This document shows, piece by piece, positions 6,452-9,321 of a DNA stretch of 9,321 bases. Source of the DNA: DATAFT01 sp035544635 (GTDB taxonomy: Bacteria; Acidobacteriota; Thermoanaerobaculia; Multivoradales; Multivoraceae); assembly GCA_035544635.1 (NCBI GenBank), contig DATKDQ010000362.1:1-9321 (forward strand), read 5' to 3'. Both the position numbers and the translations under genes were made by a program. The notes below the pieces were generated by a model. It did no database searches. It was not told the DNA's origin and saw nothing but the letters and a program-made list of their open reading frames with translations. Numbering within the stretch: position 1 is the stretch's first letter; each line of letters begins with the position of its first letter.

Positions 6452-8116
6452 TCAGCCGAGAGAGCTCCCGGGGCGGGGGCCGGGGCGGTGGGGGGTCGGA
6501 CGCTCGACCTCGGCGAGCACGCGCCGGGCCGCACACCGTCCCGGCAGCCCGGTCGGTCCGCCACCCGGATGCGTGCCGGGGCCGGCGAGGTAGAGCCCGG
6601 GGATCGGTGTGGAGTGAGACTGCCAGCCCAGCAGCGGCCGCAGCCAGAGCTGCTGATCGAGCGCGGGCTCGACGTGATGGAGGCAGCCCTGCCCGATCCC
6701 GAAGCGCCGCTCGAGATCTTCCGGTGTCGCGACGTCGGCGTGGAGCACGCTCGACGCGATCCCGGGATCGTGCTCCTCGAGCAGGGCGAGCACGCGCCGC
6801 TCCACGGTGGAGCGGACGCCCTCCGCGCCACCGCCGGCCGGGGCGGCGGCGCCGTAGGGCACCGCCTGCACCCAGGCGTGGAGCACGGCGGCGCCCGGCG
6901 GCGCGAGCGACGGGTCGGCCACCGACGGCAGTACGACCTCGAGGTACGGTCGTTCCGGGACGCGACCGTACTTGCTGGCATCGTAGGCACGCTCGAGATC
7001 GTCGAGCTCGGCCGCGACCTGGACGCGCCCGCCGAGCGCGCCATCGGTCACCGCCACGCCGGCCGTCGCCCCGCCGGGAGTCGCCACGCCGAAGCGCGGC
7101 AACCGATCGAGCGCGAGGCGGACGATCGCGGCGTTGCCGCGGCCGCGGATCGCGGCGATCTCCGCGGCCACCTCCGCGTCGAGCGTGCCGGGCTCGAGCA
7201 GATCGAGCAGCGTGCGCCGGGGATCGAGCGCCGACACCACGCGATCCGCGACGATCTCGTCGCCCTTCTCGAGGATCACGCCGCGCGCCGCGCCGCGTCT
7301 CACCAGGATGCGCTCGACCGGTGTGCCGGTGCGAAGGACGGCGCCGGCCGCGCGCGCCGCCGCGGCCAGGGCCTCGACCAAGGCACCCGGCCCACCGGCG
7401 GCGGCGAGCGGCGGCGCGAGCAGGTGCGGTACCCACGCCGGCCGCTGCCACAGCAGGTTCCACATCGATCCCGCCGAGCGCGGACCCATCCACGCCGCGG
7501 CGAGCGCCGGTCCGGCGATCGCCGCCCGGAGCGCTGCGCTCTCGAAGCGCTCGTCGAGAACGTCGCGCAGGTTCATCGGCAGGAGCCGCAGCGCCGAGGC
7601 GAGGCCGGCGCTCTGGAGGCCCCGCCAGGTGCGTCCGGCCAGGAGGAGGTCCGAGGCGCGCTCGGCGACCCGCGGCGACCATCTCGGCAGCGGCGCGGTG
7701 AGCAGCGGCTCGAGCGCCGCGGCGAGGCGGCGGCGCTCCTCCTCGAACGAGCGCAGCGCCGCGGCATCGCGCACGGAGTGCCGGGAGACGGCGCCGTCGA
7801 GGTCACCGTCGGCGTCGAGCCGAAGGCTCTGGCGCTCGGGGAGGAGCTGCAGCGTCCCGCCGCGCGGCGGCAGGAAGCGAAGGCCGTGGCGCTCGAGGGC
7901 GAGCTCGGCGAGGAGCCCGGGATGGAAGCACTCGAGGCCCGCGAAGGTGGCCGGCGCCCGGAAGCCGGGGTGAAGCTCGTCGGTCGCGAGCGAGCCGCCC
8001 ACGCGCTCGGCGCGCTCGAGCACCAGGACCTCGAGACCGGCGCGGGCGAGCAGGGTCGCCGCGACCAGCCCGTTGAGTCCGCCACCGACGACGACGACGC
8101 GGGGCCTCGGGCTCAT
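6452..8116 (-). CDS. FAD-dependent phytoene-dehydrogenase-like oxidoreductase (COG1233/PYROXD2 type)
   Basis: This 554-residue flavoprotein is of usual length for the family. An N-terminal Rossmann fold (residues 7-34) has the dinucleotide motif V-G-G-G-L-N-G with acidic E34 at the end of the second strand, the FAD-ribose contact, followed by E-R-A-E-R-V-G-G. The C-terminal FAD motif G-L-Y-L-A-G-P-G-T-H-P-G-G-G starts at about 507. Members act as desaturases, isomerases or oxidases on carotenoids and other hydrophobic substrates, and many have no assigned reaction; the substrate cannot be inferred here. The ATG at 8116 overlaps the TGA of the upstream paralogue as ATGA, indicating translational coupling, and the Rossmann motif starts right after it. 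The open frame continues upstream to 8686, but that part is the antisense-like shadow of the neighbouring gene. The last 20 residues are Pro/Arg-rich and probably disordered. Confidence 0.92.
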   Translation of the reverse strand: MSPRPRVVVVGGGLNGLVAATLLARAGLEVLVLERAERVGGSLATDELHPGFRAPATFAGLECFHPGLLAELALERHGLRFLPPRGGTLQLLPERQSLRLDADGDLDGAVSRHSVRDAAALRSFEEERRRLAAALEPLLTAPLPRWSPRVAERASDLLLAGRTWRGLQSAGLASALRLLPMNLRDVLDERFESAALRAAIAGPALAAAWMGPRSAGSMWNLLWQRPAWVPHLLAPPLAAAGGPGALVEALAAAARAAGAVLRTGTPVERILVRRGAARGVILEKGDEIVADRVVSALDPRRTLLDLLEPGTLDAEVAAEIAAIRGRGNAAIVRLALDRLPRFGVATPGGATAGVAVTDGALGGRVQVAAELDDLERAYDASKYGRVPERPYLEVVLPSVADPSLAPPGAAVLHAWVQAVPYGAAAPAGGGAEGVRSTVERRVLALLEEHDPGIASSVLHADVATPEDLERRFGIGQGCLHHVEPALDQQLWLRPLLGWQSHSTPIPGLYLAGPGTHPGGGPTGLPGRCAARRVLAEVERPTPHRPGPRPGSSLG

Positions 8117-9321
8117 GCGCGGTCGGCGAGAATGCGGGTGGCCGCGAGCTGTCCGGGCGCGCCCATCACGCCGCCGCCGGGGTGCGTGCCGGAGCCGCAC
8201 AGGTAGAGCCCATCGATCGGCGTGCGGTACCCGCCCCACCCCGGCACCGGACGCTGCAGGAAGAGCTGCTCGAGGCTGAGCTCGCCGTGGAAGATGTTGC
8301 CCTGGGTGAGCCCGTACCGGCGCTCGAGGTCCCAGGGCGTGAGCACCTGGCGATGCAGGATCAGGTCGGGCAGGTTGGGCGCGTGCTCGGCGAGCGTCTC
8401 GATCACGGTGTCGCCGAAGGCCTCGCGGCTCTCGGGCCAGCTGCCGTGGGCGAGCTCGTAGGGCGCGTACTGGACGAAGATCGACATCACGTGCTTGCCC
8501 GGGGGCGCGAGCGAGCGGTCGATCATGGTGGGGATCACGATGTCCAGGTACGGCCGGCGCGACCACCGCCCGTACTTCGCGTCGTCGTAGGCGCGCTCGA
8601 GGTAGTCGACGTCCGGGCTGATCGAGATCGCGCCCGAGAGATACGGCTCCACCGCCTCGCCCCGGCGGCGAACCGGCTCGAGGCAACGCAGGTCGGGCAA
8701 CCCGTCGAGCGCGAGGTTCACCTTGCCCGACGAGCCGCGGATGCGGTAACGCGTGACGGCGCGGCGGAAGTCCTCATCGAGGTGCTCGGCCGGCACCAGC
8801 GACTCGAAGGTGCGCTTGGGATCGACCCCCGACACCACGACCCGGGCGCGCACCTCCTCGCCGTCGTCGAGCACGACGCCGCGCGCGGCACCGCTCTCGA
8901 CCAGGATCTGGCGGACCGCCGCGGAGGTGCGCACCTCGGCTCCGCGCGCGCGCGCCGCGCCGGCGATCGCCTCCGACACCGATCCCATGCCGCCGCGGGG
9001 CAGCCCCCAGGCCCGGAGCTGGCCGTCGATCTCGCCCAGGTAGTGGTGGAGCATGACGTAGGCCGAGCCCGGCGATCGCGGCCCGAGAAAGGTGCCGATG
9101 ATGCCGCTCGCCGACAGCGTGCCGAGGAGCGCGGGCGTCGTGAACCAGCGCTCGAGAAAGTCGGCCGCGCTCATGGTCATGAGCTTCGCCAGCTCGCCGA
9201 TGCGGTCGCGGTGCGGCGCGAGCGCACGCGCCGCGGCGTAGAGCGCGACCAGGTTCTCGCGGGAAACGGTGAGGTCCTTCGGCGGCGCGATACCGAGCAG
9301 CTCGCGCACCGCGAGCGAGAG
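8113..9321 (-). CDS. FAD-dependent phytoene-dehydrogenase-like oxidoreductase, 5' end cut by window edge
   Basis: The last 402 residues of a paralogue of the downstream gene are visible. The frame is open to the right edge, so the GTG at 9309 is almost certainly internal; the N-terminal FAD-binding motif and roughly 120-150 residues lie outside the window. Visible features are the helical substrate-domain region (F-L-G-P-R-S-P-G-S-A), a second dinucleotide-domain strand (R-A-R-V-V-V-S-G-V-D-P-K-R-T), D-Y-L-E-R-A-Y-D-D-A-K-Y-G-R and the C-terminal FAD motif G-L-Y-L-C-G-S-G-T-H-P-G-G-G. These match COG1233/PYROXD2-type proteins. It overlaps the next gene by 4 bp, so the two are made together and might form a heteromer or act in sequence on one substrate. 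No carotenoid synthase or isoprenoid gene is visible, so a carotenoid role is not supported. Confidence 0.92.
   Translation of the reverse strand, partial: LSLAVRELLGIAPPKDLTVSRENLVALYAAARALAPHRDRIGELAKLMTMSAADFLERWFTTPALLGTLSASGIIGTFLGPRSPGSAYVMLHHYLGEIDGQLRAWGLPRGGMGSVSEAIAGAARARGAEVRTSAAVRQILVESGAARGVVLDDGEEVRARVVVSGVDPKRTFESLVPAEHLDEDFRRAVTRYRIRGSSGKVNLALDGLPDLRCLEPVRRRGEAVEPYLSGAISISPDVDYLERAYDDAKYGRWSRRPYLDIVIPTMIDRSLAPPGKHVMSIFVQYAPYELAHGSWPESREAFGDTVIETLAEHAPNLPDLILHRQVLTPWDLERRYGLTQGNIFHGELSLEQLFLQRPVPGWGGYRTPIDGLYLCGSGTHPGGGVMGAPGQLAATRILADRA

Noticed and set aside
5988..7682. Minus-strand open frame of 564 codons
   Set aside because: It is the out-of-frame shadow of the oxidoreductase and runs across the intergenic gap. 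Its composition is almost entirely Arg, Ala, Gly and Pro.
6119..8206. Plus-strand open frame of 695 codons
   Set aside because: It lies antisense to the FAD oxidoreductase gene and is rich in Arg, Gly, Ala and Glu without motifs. It is a GC-skew shadow frame.
8117..8686. N-terminal extension of the oxidoreductase frame up to 8686
   Set aside because: It overlaps the upstream paralogue entirely, is Arg/Pro-rich and lacks motifs. The FAD motif begins right after the ATG at 8116, which fits the ATGA overlap.

Overview
This is a GC-rich bacterial window whose third codon positions are almost all G or C. It carries a cluster of transcription regulators, one large exported protein and a pair of FAD-dependent oxidoreductases. 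The taxon cannot be fixed from sequence alone. High GC, NarL-type regulators, a sigma-54 activator, a secreted propeller protein with Thr/Gly/Asp-rich linkers, and COG1233-type oxidoreductases together would suit a myxobacterium-like or other former deltaproteobacterial lineage, Binatota, or Acidobacteriota. This is inference.

Layout from left to right. (1) Positions 1-587, minus: a NarL/LuxR-type response regulator cut by the left edge. It is preceded at 592-882 by a short ORF that ends like a histidine kinase but lacks the rest of one. (2) Positions 883-1280: a gene-free region between divergent genes, with a 14-bp perfect palindrome and a near-identical 16-bp repeat 112 bp away. (3) Positions 1281-3410, plus: a 709-residue exported protein with a signal peptide, a predicted beta-propeller and two tandem jelly-roll-like modules on low-complexity linkers. 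A strong intrinsic terminator follows it. (4) Positions 3499-4554, minus, convergent with the exported protein: a sigma-54 activator with no receiver domain. (5) Positions 4713-6082, minus: a second NarL-type regulator followed after 8 bp by an OmpR-type winged-helix regulator with a degenerate receiver. (6) Positions 6083-6451: no gene. (7) Positions 6452-9321, minus: two tandem phytoene-dehydrogenase-like (COG1233/PYROXD2-type) oxidoreductases overlapping by 4 bp; the upstream one is cut by the right edge.

Four transcription factors and no intact sensor kinase lie within about 6 kb, arranged around one secreted, probably glycan- or surface-binding protein. A reasonable hypothesis is that the regulators control the exported protein and possibly each other. 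The shared palindromic elements in the leaders are the only direct sequence hint of this. The oxidoreductase pair looks like a separate unit whose substrate cannot be read from sequence. No RNA gene, CRISPR array, insertion sequence or phage gene was found.
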